A DNA stretch of 12,925 nucleotides. Origin: Rhodothermales bacterium. Lineage in GTDB: Bacteria; Bacteroidota; Rhodothermia; Rhodothermales; UBA10348. Each line of letters starts with the position of its first letter. Position 1 is the stretch's first letter. A model generated the notes under the pieces. It saw only the letters and a list, made by a program, of their open reading frames with translations, was not told the origin of the DNA and did no database searches. Position numbers and translations under genes: made by a program. Shown piece by piece: positions 1-6,856 of this stretch. Location: NCBI GenBank assembly GCA_030833605.1, contig JAURGV010000042.1, forward strand, positions 1 to 12,925. Reading direction: 5' to 3'.

Positions 1-303
1 CTGAAGGGAAACTGGCCATTACGCCATCGCCAAGTTCTTTGATCCAAACGCCACCGAATTGCTCGATTACTGGTTTGTGGATCTCACGGTTCTTTCGAAG
101 TAAATCAAACGCAGGCTGTTCGCGTGGAGTTGTGGGATACCCTAGGTCGGATGCAGCAGTTGCTGTATTCGGGGCAAGCGTATTCGGGAAGCAATACATC
201 GGTCCAAATCGATGGGTCCGCGCTAACCTCGGGCATTTATTTTGTGCGCCTAGTGCCCCAAAACGGCGAAATGCAGGTGCAAAAAGTTATTCTTCAGAAA
301 TAA
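1..303 (+). pseudogene. 3' end of a T9SS-exported protein (type A sorting domain), probably frameshifted
   Basis: The last ~65 codons in the frame ending at the TAA at 301-303 read as a T9SS C-terminal sorting domain. VRVELWDTLGR is the usual 'V.vyD.lGR' strand, VQIDGSALTSGIYFVRL the usual 'idgs.L.sGiYfvr' segment, and the chain ends VQKVILQK. Such domains direct outer-membrane export and surface anchoring through the type IX system and are cleaved on arrival. The upstream half of the domain does not stay in this frame: a TGA lies at 40-42, and the text before SFEVNQTQ is not domain-like. The next frame instead gives AKFFDPNATELLDYWFVDLTV, which resembles the 'yPNPatE...vdLtv' opening of the domain, so a one-base shift near 85-97 would join the halves. 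That frame in turn starts with a stop at 2-4. Either the gene is broken or the contig edge contains base errors. The functional domain of the cargo lies outside the window. The sorting-domain call is firm; pseudogene versus sequencing error is open. Confidence 0.7.
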
Positions 304-391
304 AGCTTAAAATCTGTATCGTTTTATCCGAACATAGCAGTGTTGGGAAGCTAAAAAACCGAATTTTTTCGTTACCATCTTTAGACAAAGC

Positions 392-1018
392 ATGAACATG
401 CTTAATTCTAGAGGTCTGTTTTCTAACCAACTCGCGGTGAAGTGGGTGTTCAGTTTTTCGAACATTTCCAAAGCCTTCTTTCTCTTCGCTGGGCTACTTG
501 CATTAACTACCAGCTTGGCGTTCAGCCAGGGAAGCGGTTCGCACCGAGTTTCTATTGGCATCGCACCCATAACGGTAATGTCCGTATCGGGAGACGTGCC
601 TCCGCTGGTGGTTTATCGAAGCGATAGCGTTAACAACGGTTTTGCACGAGAGGTCGTTTTTTACAATTTAACGACCAATATTCCAGGCGTAACCATTGAG
701 GCCAGACTCGACAGCCCGATGCCCGAAGGAACTTCGTTATGGCTGAACGGCGAATCGACGATTGGCCGAAGCAACGGTCGGTCTCAGCTCAGTGCAAGTC
801 GACCCACCAAAATCATCTCGAACATTGATCGCGGCCTCGAAAACAATCTCTCTTTAGCCTTCCGATTTGTCGCCGGTGGCAACGCGAGCGATTTCCCTCT
901 CCAAAGCCGAACGGTTACCATCGCTCTGGTTGACGAGTTGAATGGTCGCCGGGATGAGCATGTCAAAACCATTTTCTTCGGCGTGGTCAACACGGATACC
1001 CTGTTGTCCGATCGCTAA
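392..1018 (+). CDS. Small secreted beta-rich protein, possible fimbrial-type subunit
   Basis: This 208-residue protein has an N-terminal export signal: a polar stretch with Lys17 and Lys27, a hydrophobic core at ~29-44 (AFFLFAGLLALTTSLAF) and a likely cleavage near residues 45-48. The mature part, about 160 residues, is rich in alternating hydrophobic/polar stretches and has no cysteine, as in a single beta-sandwich. It starts with VSIGIAPITVMSVSG and ends in a strand-like RTVTIALVDE, a pattern shared by short secreted structural proteins and some pilin-like subunits. I cannot name a family. ATG 392 is the first start; ATG 398 is an alternative, and neither has a strong ribosome site. The gene is on the opposite strand to the chaperone/usher-like operon at 2126-6842 and is separated from it by a sigma-factor gene, so a role as a further subunit of that system is a guess from proximity and size. 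It is convergent with the sigma-factor gene, 83 bp apart. Confidence 0.75.
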   Translation: MNMLNSRGLFSNQLAVKWVFSFSNISKAFFLFAGLLALTTSLAFSQGSGSHRVSIGIAPITVMSVSGDVPPLVVYRSDSVNNGFAREVVFYNLTTNIPGVTIEARLDSPMPEGTSLWLNGESTIGRSNGRSQLSASRPTKIISNIDRGLENNLSLAFRFVAGGNASDFPLQSRTVTIALVDELNGRRDEHVKTIFFGVVNTDTLLSDR

Positions 1019-1030
1019 GGTTGTTAGCTC

Positions 1031-1098
1031 TCTCGGCTTGTCCAGTCGCTAGGGCGATCCACTTTCTGGGCTTGTCCGGTCGCTGGGGCTATCCGCTC
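1031..1098. repeat. Two imperfect 34-bp tandem repeats in a convergent gap
   Basis: Two adjacent 34-bp units, 1031-1064 and 1065-1098, share the cores GGCTTGTCC and GTCGCT and differ at about seven positions (for example TCCAGTCGCTAGGG against TCCGGTCGCTGGGG). They fill nearly all of the gap between the ends of two converging genes. The units are not clear hairpins and no T-run follows, so they are not obvious terminators. A local duplication is the simplest explanation. Confidence 0.65.
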
Positions 1099-1101
1099 GA
1101 T

Positions 1102-1872
1102 TTATGCCGCCGTTCTCAACGTCGGTTCTATTTTGGAGGCCATCCGGCTAAGAATGCTCTTCCGAAGCTGAGAAACGCGAGCTTCTGATATCCCGAGAAG
1201 CTGTCCAATCTCTGAAAGGGTAAGATCTTCGCCGTAGTTGAGCTCAATAATGGTTCGGTCTCTTTGGCTCAATTCAGCGGATAGAAGATCTAGGTATTGA
1301 TAGATATCATCCCAATCCATGGCATCGAACTGATCCAAAGCGTTCTGATCCGCGACCGTATCTACCAAACGCAACCCTTCGTCTTCGTCTGAATAGGCAT
1401 CGTACAAGTACGACATATGACGACGATTGGCATCCGATTCTATGATGCGTAGCTCGGCAATACCCACTCCCATTTGTCCGGCGATCTGGGATTCACACGG
1501 GGTGCCGCCGATGACCTGAGAAAGAGAATCAAAAGCCTCTCTAGCACGCGCTACCTTCGCACGGCGGCGGCGCGGAAGCGGATCTAGCCTTCTGAGGTAG
1601 TCTACTATTTCTCCGCGTATGCGTGGGTAAGCAAACGTTATAAACTGAACGCCGGTCTCCGGATTGTAGGCGTCGAGGGCCTGCAGCACGGCTATTACGC
1701 CCACTTGGAACAGCTCATCTGGATGGGCAAGGTCGTCTCCGGGGACGCGAATTTTGGATATGATGGACCGAATTACAGGCTCGGAAGCAAAAACTAAGCG
1801 GTCTCTGTTTTCTTGGGTCCGATGTTCGGAATGGGCAACGGCATAATGCTCAGCCCCTAATGATGCAGACAT
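1102..1872 (-). CDS. RNA polymerase sigma factor, FliA/WhiG (sigma-28) type
   Basis: A 256-residue sigma-70-family factor of the group 3 FliA/WhiG type, and about the usual length. Region 2 is at ~25-100: DELFQVGVIAVLQALDAYNP is the core-binding/-10 helix, and FITFAYPRIRGEIVDYLRR matches the 'f.tya..RIrGai.D.lR' signature typical of this group. Region 3 follows at ~100-160, then an acidic linker rich in Asp/Glu (SDEDEG), and region 4 at ~195-248. Region 4 contains the helix-turn-helix LTLSEIGQLLGISEARVSQL, which contacts the -35 element. In flagellated bacteria this family drives late flagellar genes; in others it serves different regulons. No flagellar gene is visible here. Its position directly after the fibre-like operon on the same strand suggests it might control surface structures, but this is inference. 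ATG 1872 gives a normal N-terminus; no strong ribosome site is seen. No anti-sigma factor gene is adjacent. Confidence 0.92.
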   Translation of the reverse strand: MSASLGAEHYAVAHSEHRTQENRDRLVFASEPVIRSIISKIRVPGDDLAHPDELFQVGVIAVLQALDAYNPETGVQFITFAYPRIRGEIVDYLRRLDPLPRRRRAKVARAREAFDSLSQVIGGTPCESQIAGQMGVGIAELRIIESDANRRHMSYLYDAYSDEDEGLRLVDTVADQNALDQFDAMDWDDIYQYLDLLSAELSQRDRTIIELNYGEDLTLSEIGQLLGISEARVSQLRKSILSRMASKIEPTLRTAA

Positions 1873-1940
1873 GGTAGGACGGTTTTTAGTGGGACCCGAT
1901 GCACATCGCTTCGGGAGTACCTACCCGTCTTTCAAGGATG

Positions 1941-1969
1941 GTGCCGCGACTCCTTTGGAGTCGCGGCAC
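1941..1969. other. Perfect 13-bp inverted repeat with 3-nt loop
   Basis: The arms GTGCCGCGACTCC (1941-1953) and GGAGTCGCGGCAC (1957-1969) are exact reverse complements around TTT. The run of A that follows at 1974-1980 is on the wrong side for an intrinsic terminator of leftward transcription, since on the minus strand the T-run precedes this stem. It lies about 70 bp upstream of the sigma-factor start. It could therefore be an RNA structure in that gene's leader, a 3'-end stabiliser of the long operon, or a DNA-binding palindrome. Confidence 0.7.
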
Positions 1970-1973
1970 TCAG

Positions 1974-2027
1974 AAAAAAAGCCCAATAAATGTCAAAAAA
2001 TGCCCTTAAAGCAGCCTGTGGGCTTTT
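1974..2027 (-). terminator. Terminator-like element downstream of the 2126-6842 operon
   Basis: Read on the minus strand, AAAAGCCC is followed by a 14-nt loop and GGGC, then A and six T (the stem uses 2020-2023 with 2002-2005, the T-run is 2000-1995). The same AAAAGCCCA arm (2027-2019) can also pair with TGGGCTTTT at 1985-1977, which runs into seven T. Both options place a GC stem before a T-run about 100 nt after the stop at 2126, fitting termination of the leftward operon. The stems are short or have long loops, so strength is uncertain. Confidence 0.45.
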
Positions 2028-2076
2028 AGGGGGGATTAAAAATCGGTCGAGGACTGCCGCCTGAAATTCTATCGCG

Positions 2077-2111
2077 CCCCAAAGTGTTTCGTTCGCAAAA
2101 CACTACTGGGG
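2077..2111. other. Inverted repeat just after the operon's last stop codon
   Basis: The arms CCCCA...AGTGTTT (2077-2089) and AAACACT...TGGGG (2098-2111) pair with a small bulge, giving about 12 bp of stem around an 8-nt loop. The element begins 15 bp past the stop of the 1047-aa gene. There is no T-run on the leftward side, so it may protect the mRNA 3' end or work together with the terminator-like element beyond it. Confidence 0.55.
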
Positions 2112-2125
2112 TGGACGCGAATCAT

Positions 2126-5100
2126 CTATCGATCCGCATAGGTGCGCAGTAGTGCCATCTCTTCTAGCGAAAGAGCGCCAACCGTAGGGATCACCAAAGA
2201 CATTCCCGGCACAATCTGATCTGGATTCCCGATAAGGTCTTTATTCGCGTTCCAAATTCTAACCCAATGCCGTGTTGAGTGATAATACTGCCTCGCTAAT
2301 GAGGCGAGCGTCTCATTGGCCGCTACAAAATGATTTGGCGCCTGCTTGGCGGGTCCCTCCGCGGGGCCTGGCTCCTGCTCAAGGGCAGGGGTTCCGACAG
2401 GGGGCGCGGCTTGCTCGGTGGAAGGAGATGGGGAAGGCTGCACAGCGGTTTTGGCTCCTAACGATACGACGCCCACTTTAGCCGCGCCGGTATCGATCAT
2501 TTGAATGCCTCGGGATCGCGGTTTAATGTCCACGACCTTGCGTTGGGTGCCTCCCGGCTCGACTACCACACGCAGCGTATCGGGCACGCTTTTGTAACCC
2601 TCTGGGATGCTCTGGCCAACAATAAACACGTCCCATTTCCCGGGAATCAAATCCGAGAAGGTCGCCTCTCCCTCGCGTCCACCCATTCGTCGTATTCTAG
2701 TGGAGCCCCTTCTCGCCTCAACCACCATGGACGCCATCGCTTCCGGTCCAACTTTGCCGGAAAGCGCCGTATTTCGATCAACCGACGCCTCGTCGAGTCG
2801 CAACTGCACCTGAATTTTGGCGGCGCGAACCAGCTCAATGCGAAGGGGTTGGCGCTCGCTCAGATCCGGTTCAATGCGTAGCGGAAACTCCTGCACGGGT
2901 CGGTTTTCGAGCCCTGCCGATAGTCGATCGATCGAAAGATACCCCTCTGTGCCTGAGGGTCCACGAAACTGGAAAGTGCCATCAGCGTCGGTGGAAACGG
3001 TGTACCCATCCAGCGTTAATATGATGTCGGACAACGGCTTGCCGGTTTCTGAGTCGATCACCACTCCGCTAAGGTTTGCGTTCTTTTTCTTCGCAGCGGG
3101 ATCCGGAAAAAAAAACGGTATACGGTAAGAAAAGCCCACAGCACCCACCTGAACGGACTTGCTTTCCGTCGTCTGGACGATTCGAGCCCGAAGCGTCACA
3201 TCGTGTCCAAAGGAAAACCGGTGCACAACGCGCGCATCCCCCAGCATAAATTCCTGTTGGTCAAATTCAAGATCGACGCTCTTAAAGAGGTTGATGTACG
3301 CCTGTGTCCCCACTCCGGAATCCCAACCCACACTTCCCCCGAACATGAATCGGTTTTGACTAACGGGGTTGTAAAACGTGGGGCCGTTCAAATAGGACCC
3401 AAACACGTTAACGGAGAACGCCCCTTGCGTGGCATATAGGGTCGCCACCGAAGAGATATATCGGTCTAAATTGGGCCTGAATTCGTCTTTGGTCTGGCCC
3501 GATACAAGGGTTCCCGAAAGCCCCAGCGCTCGGCGATTGATTCCAACTTTTAGTTCAACGGCCTCGTCCTTTCTTCGCCGGGTCGACAAGGTGTTGTCGT
3601 TTGTCTGGTTGATGTAGGTAAGGGACACAAAAGAGCGGGTTACGCCGGTGCGAGTTGCAGTAATACCCGTTTTTCCCGTCGTGTTGGTTTGTTTGGCCGT
3701 CTGCCCCCCAGCCAAGTCGTAAAACCGTTGCTGCGTGTAGGCCTGTCCATCGAGGCGCAGCCATGGGCGTAGGGCGAGGATAACCGAGCCCGAACCGGCA
3801 CGGCCGTGTTGTATGGCGCCTAAAAATTGCGCGTCAGCCTCTTCGTAGGAGAGGGAAGCTCGTGAATTCTTGTAGGCCGTTCTTCCGGAAAGATCAATGG
3901 CTCGCCCCCATTCGCGACCGGTGGCCGTATCAAATAGGCCCGCCGCAATTTCCGTCCGAATTTCGGTCTCCCCCGGGGTCAGCTCCGCCGCAACCGAAAA
4001 CGCATTTCCCTTTTCAAAGGTGTCTTTATGCATCCCGTTGACCTCGAGCGTCAGTGTGTTCGCCGCCCGATAATGCACGTAGCCGGCCGCCAGGCGCTGG
4101 CCCGGAAACACGGTCCTACTATTTCGTCCATAGCCGCCGAAAGTAACGCGAGGTGTTACGTATTCTACTTGCCCTCCCATGCCCTGGGACCCGGATTCCA
4201 GCAAATCGGTGAGCCGAAAGGTATGATCCCCTAATTTTACGTCCGTTTTGGCGGATCGAATGCGCAGAGAAAACTGATCCGTATCGGCAAATTCAGATGC
4301 ATTACTGGCATCTGGGGCCCGTAAAAGCGCGGTATATCGCCTTTTCCCAACAAGAACTTCCGGTACATCTAGCGTAACCTGTCCAGTAGCTCGACCTTTT
4401 TTTATCCCTCCAAAAAGGGTTAAATAGGCCGGAATCATGCCCGTTTTATCCGCATTCAGTGCCCGTTTTACCGGCAAAATGGTGGCTATGTACGTGGCCG
4501 TTTGAATGACCCCCGCCTCCACCTCCTCCCCCGTGCTCGTATCCAACCCTTCATCCAGCCCGGGGGTTGCCGATGGGCTGGCCCTATGCACCTCTGCAAC
4601 CAGCGAATGGGTTAGCTTTCCCGAAACGTCCTCCAGCGTTAACGCTTCAATGCCAACCTCTTTGGATTCGCCTGGCCCGAGCGCAAATGTGTTTGGACGA
4701 ATAGAAATGCGATAATTCAGGGATGATCGAGCCCGAACCTCCAGTGAAATCGCTGAATTTCCTCTGTTGACTACCGACAAACGCCCTTCTACGGTCGCGC
4801 CGGCGCGAACAAATTCTTGCGTTTGGGTCCATGTTGATTCCACTTGTACCCGTTCGGCAACCCGGATTTGGGCCGTGGTTTTTTCGGATGAATAACCCTC
4901 TGCGAATACGGCCGCGTTAAAAACTCCGGCTAACGTCGATGCCGGAATTTGAATGGAAATAAGCTGCAAAACCGATTGTCCTGGATTCAGCGTTCGGCGA
5001 GGCGGGGGTATTAAAACGGTCCATCCAGCGGGTAATTCAACAACCAATCGAGAATCGACCACCTGGCTCGACGTGTTTTCCATCTTGATCATGCGAGAGG

Positions 5101-5269
5101 CCACGCCACCCGCCTCCACCAGAACAGTCGAGGTGTCGGGGATAGAAACTCGAATGCCTTCGGTTGGGCCAGTTGGAGACGTTTGTGCCCGAAGCGTTGT
5201 GGGCCCCAAAGCAACCCCTGCGACCACCAAAAAGGAAACAAAAACAACGGCAAGGCGGCTGAATATCAT
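2126..5269 (-). CDS. Large outer-membrane protein: NEW3-like Ig domains, beta-barrel, carboxypeptidase-regulatory-like domain, C-terminal LysM (usher-like)
   Basis: A 1047-residue exported protein. Visible parts in order: signal peptide 1-29 (ending LRAQ); an NPCBM/NEW3-like Ig domain at ~38-137 ('...ASRMIKMENTS', 'LPAGWTVLIPP', 'LNPGQS'); a second Ig-like domain at ~140-230. Residues ~280-720 are full of short amphipathic strands alternating with polar turns and ending in the aromatic strand VGAVGFSYRIPFFF, as in an outer-membrane barrel. Then follow a carboxypeptidase-regulatory-like domain at ~730-805 (LSGVVIDSETGKPLSD, STDADGTFQF), another beta domain at ~830-935, a Pro/Glu-rich linker at ~940-978 and a LysM at ~980-1029 (NETLASLARQYYHS, WNANKDLIG, IVPGMSLVIP). 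LysM binds peptidoglycan, so the C-terminus should face the periplasm. It is last in its operon, 6 bp after a chaperone-like gene. That setting, the Ig-barrel-Ig layout and the size suggest an usher-like export pore, but classical usher motifs (plug, NTD) were not recognised. It lacks an N-terminal TonB plug, so a SusC-type receptor is unlikely. Confidence 0.85.
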   Translation of the reverse strand: MIFSRLAVVFVSFLVVAGVALGPTTLRAQTSPTGPTEGIRVSIPDTSTVLVEAGGVASRMIKMENTSSQVVDSRLVVELPAGWTVLIPPPRRTLNPGQSVLQLISIQIPASTLAGVFNAAVFAEGYSSEKTTAQIRVAERVQVESTWTQTQEFVRAGATVEGRLSVVNRGNSAISLEVRARSSLNYRISIRPNTFALGPGESKEVGIEALTLEDVSGKLTHSLVAEVHRASPSATPGLDEGLDTSTGEEVEAGVIQTATYIATILPVKRALNADKTGMIPAYLTLFGGIKKGRATGQVTLDVPEVLVGKRRYTALLRAPDASNASEFADTDQFSLRIRSAKTDVKLGDHTFRLTDLLESGSQGMGGQVEYVTPRVTFGGYGRNSRTVFPGQRLAAGYVHYRAANTLTLEVNGMHKDTFEKGNAFSVAAELTPGETEIRTEIAAGLFDTATGREWGRAIDLSGRTAYKNSRASLSYEEADAQFLGAIQHGRAGSGSVILALRPWLRLDGQAYTQQRFYDLAGGQTAKQTNTTGKTGITATRTGVTRSFVSLTYINQTNDNTLSTRRRKDEAVELKVGINRRALGLSGTLVSGQTKDEFRPNLDRYISSVATLYATQGAFSVNVFGSYLNGPTFYNPVSQNRFMFGGSVGWDSGVGTQAYINLFKSVDLEFDQQEFMLGDARVVHRFSFGHDVTLRARIVQTTESKSVQVGAVGFSYRIPFFFPDPAAKKKNANLSGVVIDSETGKPLSDIILTLDGYTVSTDADGTFQFRGPSGTEGYLSIDRLSAGLENRPVQEFPLRIEPDLSERQPLRIELVRAAKIQVQLRLDEASVDRNTALSGKVGPEAMASMVVEARRGSTRIRRMGGREGEATFSDLIPGKWDVFIVGQSIPEGYKSVPDTLRVVVEPGGTQRKVVDIKPRSRGIQMIDTGAAKVGVVSLGAKTAVQPSPSPSTEQAAPPVGTPALEQEPGPAEGPAKQAPNHFVAANETLASLARQYYHSTRHWVRIWNANKDLIGNPDQIVPGMSLVIPTVGALSLEEMALLRTYADR

Positions 5270-5275
5270 GGAGCG

Positions 5276-6130
5276 CTACAGGGTCAGCTCATATTGTCCA
5301 CCAAAAACGGCGTCTTCTCCATTATCGACAATGAGAAGGGCCTGGTAGGTGCCCGATGCCAGTCCTGCCAATTCAATGCGATGACGAACCGAAGTTTCGG
5401 GATACATGCGGTACAACGATCCCTGGAAGGGCCCAAATTCGGCTCCGTCGGCATCGAATACTCTCAGATACACGTTCGGATGAAGCATTAAGCCCCCGCT
5501 GTTGGAAATATCTACCTGGAAAAACGTTTTGCCGTTCTCATCCACTAGCAACTGAATGTTGTCAAACGAAACACTTTGTTCCGCATTTTCCTTGTAGTGA
5601 AGGGCGAGCTGAACCCCATATCGAGTAACCTGACGAAAGCCTACTTGCCGTTCAGAAGCAGCTCCTTCCGTTGACTCGGCAGAGGAGGCGTCCACCCCTT
5701 CAACCATGAGTATACTCCAATAGGAGCCTGGCCCGGTGGTGTCTGGAACCGTGATTTCGTAGTTCACGGCTACGGACGTTCTGGGAGGAATCCGCATCGA
5801 TTCAGGCGTAAATCGCACCCATGGGGCATTTGAGCGCCCGACGGTACCGGGATCATCATACGCATTGGTTCCATCGGCGTAAAACATATAGTCACGCAAA
5901 TACACTTTGGCTTCTTGCATGGCGTCACTATCGTTATCCACCATAATGGAGCCCGTCACCACCATACCAGGAGTCACGTCGAGATCGTGAGCCAGTTTTC
6001 CACGGACGGTAATTTGAGCCGCTGCAGGCAAAACAGATCCCAATACCGCAATCAATACCGCCAGAAACAACACCTTTCCCAAAAGGCTGCTTTGGCGATT
6101 AACCGCGATTTTTGCTTGCTTTCGATTCAT
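5276..6130 (-). CDS. Secreted two-domain Ig-like protein, PapD/DUF916-like chaperone candidate
   Basis: A 284-residue protein with a signal peptide (Lys/Arg-rich start, hydrophobic core at ~17-36, cleavage after PAAAQ near 39). The mature chain looks like two beta-sandwich domains. Domain 1 (~40-160) shows the pattern of PapD-like and DUF916-like domains: a 'ltPG..v.gsi.v.N.sd' opening (LDVTPGMVVTGSIMVDNDS), WVRFTPESMRIPPRTSVAVN, where a position rule for the last strand sets 'P.s...ipP..s..v.y', and GSYWSILMVEG. Domain 2 (~175-284) carries FFQVDISNSGGLMLHPNVYL and ends GGQYELTL. In chaperone-usher systems such proteins hold subunits in the periplasm; in DUF916 proteins they bind surface partners. 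It starts 2 bp after the small secreted gene and ends 6 bp before the large barrel gene, so the three are almost surely co-transcribed. Fold is inferred from pattern; the chaperone role is inferred from context. No transmembrane helix follows, unlike Gram-positive DUF916 proteins. Confidence 0.8.
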   Translation of the reverse strand: MNRKQAKIAVNRQSSLLGKVLFLAVLIAVLGSVLPAAAQITVRGKLAHDLDVTPGMVVTGSIMVDNDSDAMQEAKVYLRDYMFYADGTNAYDDPGTVGRSNAPWVRFTPESMRIPPRTSVAVNYEITVPDTTGPGSYWSILMVEGVDASSAESTEGAASERQVGFRQVTRYGVQLALHYKENAEQSVSFDNIQLLVDENGKTFFQVDISNSGGLMLHPNVYLRVFDADGAEFGPFQGSLYRMYPETSVRHRIELAGLASGTYQALLIVDNGEDAVFGGQYELTL

Positions 6131-6132
6131 TT

Positions 6133-6639
6133 TTACTGCTCTGAAAGTGTAAAGGTAACCGCGTGAAGGTCAGATAGACCGTTTTCGGTGTTTCCTTGCT
6201 CGAACAATACTTCTGTAAGGTAGACGATTTGAGCCTTTCCTGGTTTCTTTTTCTTCACGTGAACCAACAGATCGGTATCCCGCATTCCATCGACTAGCTG
6301 CACCGCACCGGTCGCTACCGCGTTTACTGGGTTTTTTGCCTCGACCGTTAGCGCAAAACGTTGGCCGGGACAAAATGTCGAAACGGATATTTTGGTATTC
6401 TGCTCCGCGTCGTCCCAATGGATTTCGGTGGTGTCGTCGGTGTCCGAGGCCGAAGCCAAAAAGCCGGCGTCCCACGTTGGGTTTAATCGGACCGCAGGCT
6501 GCCCTTCAATGCGGAGGACGGTTTGTGCCTGGGAAATCCCAGGCAAAACAATCCCAACCAGCACAACGAGCAGTAGTCCGACAAACCCTCGGCGAATCAT
6601 GCCTCGCGAAGACCTGTGATGTCGCGTTAAAGAACCCAT
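6133..6639 (-). CDS. Small secreted protein, possible exported subunit
   Basis: A 168-residue protein with a signal peptide: arginine-rich N-terminus, hydrophobic core GFVGLLLVVLVGIVLPG at ~18-34 and probable cleavage after SQA near residue 38. The mature ~130 residues have a single cysteine (STFCPGQ) and a strand-rich pattern ending SDLHAVTFTLSEQ, like a one-domain beta-sandwich. A basic patch KKKKPGK sits at ~128-134. The start is not settled: ATG 6639 overlaps the preceding small gene by 13 bp, while ATG 6600 (MIRRGF) leaves a conventional signal peptide with no overlap and a GAGG just upstream. In chaperone-usher operons the gene before the chaperone is often a subunit, and the size and export signal suit that. 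No named family was recognised. It is 2 bp from the chaperone-like gene, so translational coupling is likely. Confidence 0.75.
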   Translation of the reverse strand: MGSLTRHHRSSRGMIRRGFVGLLLVVLVGIVLPGISQAQTVLRIEGQPAVRLNPTWDAGFLASASDTDDTTEIHWDDAEQNTKISVSTFCPGQRFALTVEAKNPVNAVATGAVQLVDGMRDTDLLVHVKKKKPGKAQIVYLTEVLFEQGNTENGLSDLHAVTFTLSEQ

Positions 6640-6842
6640 CCCGCCTGCTCTTTTTTCCCCGATCGGTGATCCATCAATTCAGGACCAAATCGAAAGAAAA
6701 TGGGGCATTGCGCGCCTCGGTGGGTTTCTGCCGCCCGGTATGCGTCTCTAACCCCAAGATCTCTTAGGTCGGATACGAAGCTCAAGCGCTCGGTTTCTGG
6801 TTTCCATTCGGTAATGGCGTACAAGCTTTTGTATAGTTGCAT
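6627..6842 (-). CDS. Small 71-residue protein of unknown function, first gene of the operon
   Basis: The reading frame encodes 71 residues with a mixed, protein-like composition (YAITEWKPETERLSF, CPIFFRFGPELMDHRSG) and codon use like its neighbours. It has the best ribosome site in the window, AAAGAGG seven nucleotides before the ATG. It has no signal peptide or membrane segment and is predicted cytoplasmic. Its stop overlaps the most upstream start of the next gene by 13 bp, an arrangement typical of coupled genes. Tyr, Trp and Arg are frequent. I recognise no family. A regulator or assembly factor for the downstream exported proteins is possible from position only. It might instead be a chance open frame in the leader, but the ribosome site argues against that. 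Confidence 0.5.
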   Translation of the reverse strand: MQLYKSLYAITEWKPETERLSFVSDLRDLGVRDAYRAAETHRGAQCPIFFRFGPELMDHRSGKKEQAGWVL

Positions 6843-6849
6843 GTTGGTA

Positions 6850-6856
6850 CCTCTTT
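6850..6856 (-). promoter_or_regulatory. Strong Shine-Dalgarno sequence
   Basis: On the minus strand AAAGAGG lies 7 nt before the ATG at 6842. It is notable because nearly all other starts in the window lack such a match, and it supports the small gene as real. Confidence 0.6.

Noticed and set aside
301..328. Possible sigma-28 promoter (TAAAGCTT...) before the 208-aa gene
   Set aside because: The -10 half is a poor match to GCCGATAA at any allowed spacing, and the -35 half overlaps the stop codon of the upstream gene.
39..395. Open frame of 118 codons at the left edge
   Set aside because: It is out of frame with the recognisable T9SS sorting domain and its translation resembles no protein pattern.
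1941..1969. Perfect hairpin as an intrinsic terminator
   Set aside because: The homopolymer beside it is on the wrong side: A after the stem on the plus strand, so no T-run follows in either transcript.
2126..5269. SusC/TonB-dependent receptor
   Set aside because: There is no N-terminal plug or TonB box; the carboxypeptidase-regulatory-like domain is C-terminal to the barrel and a LysM follows.
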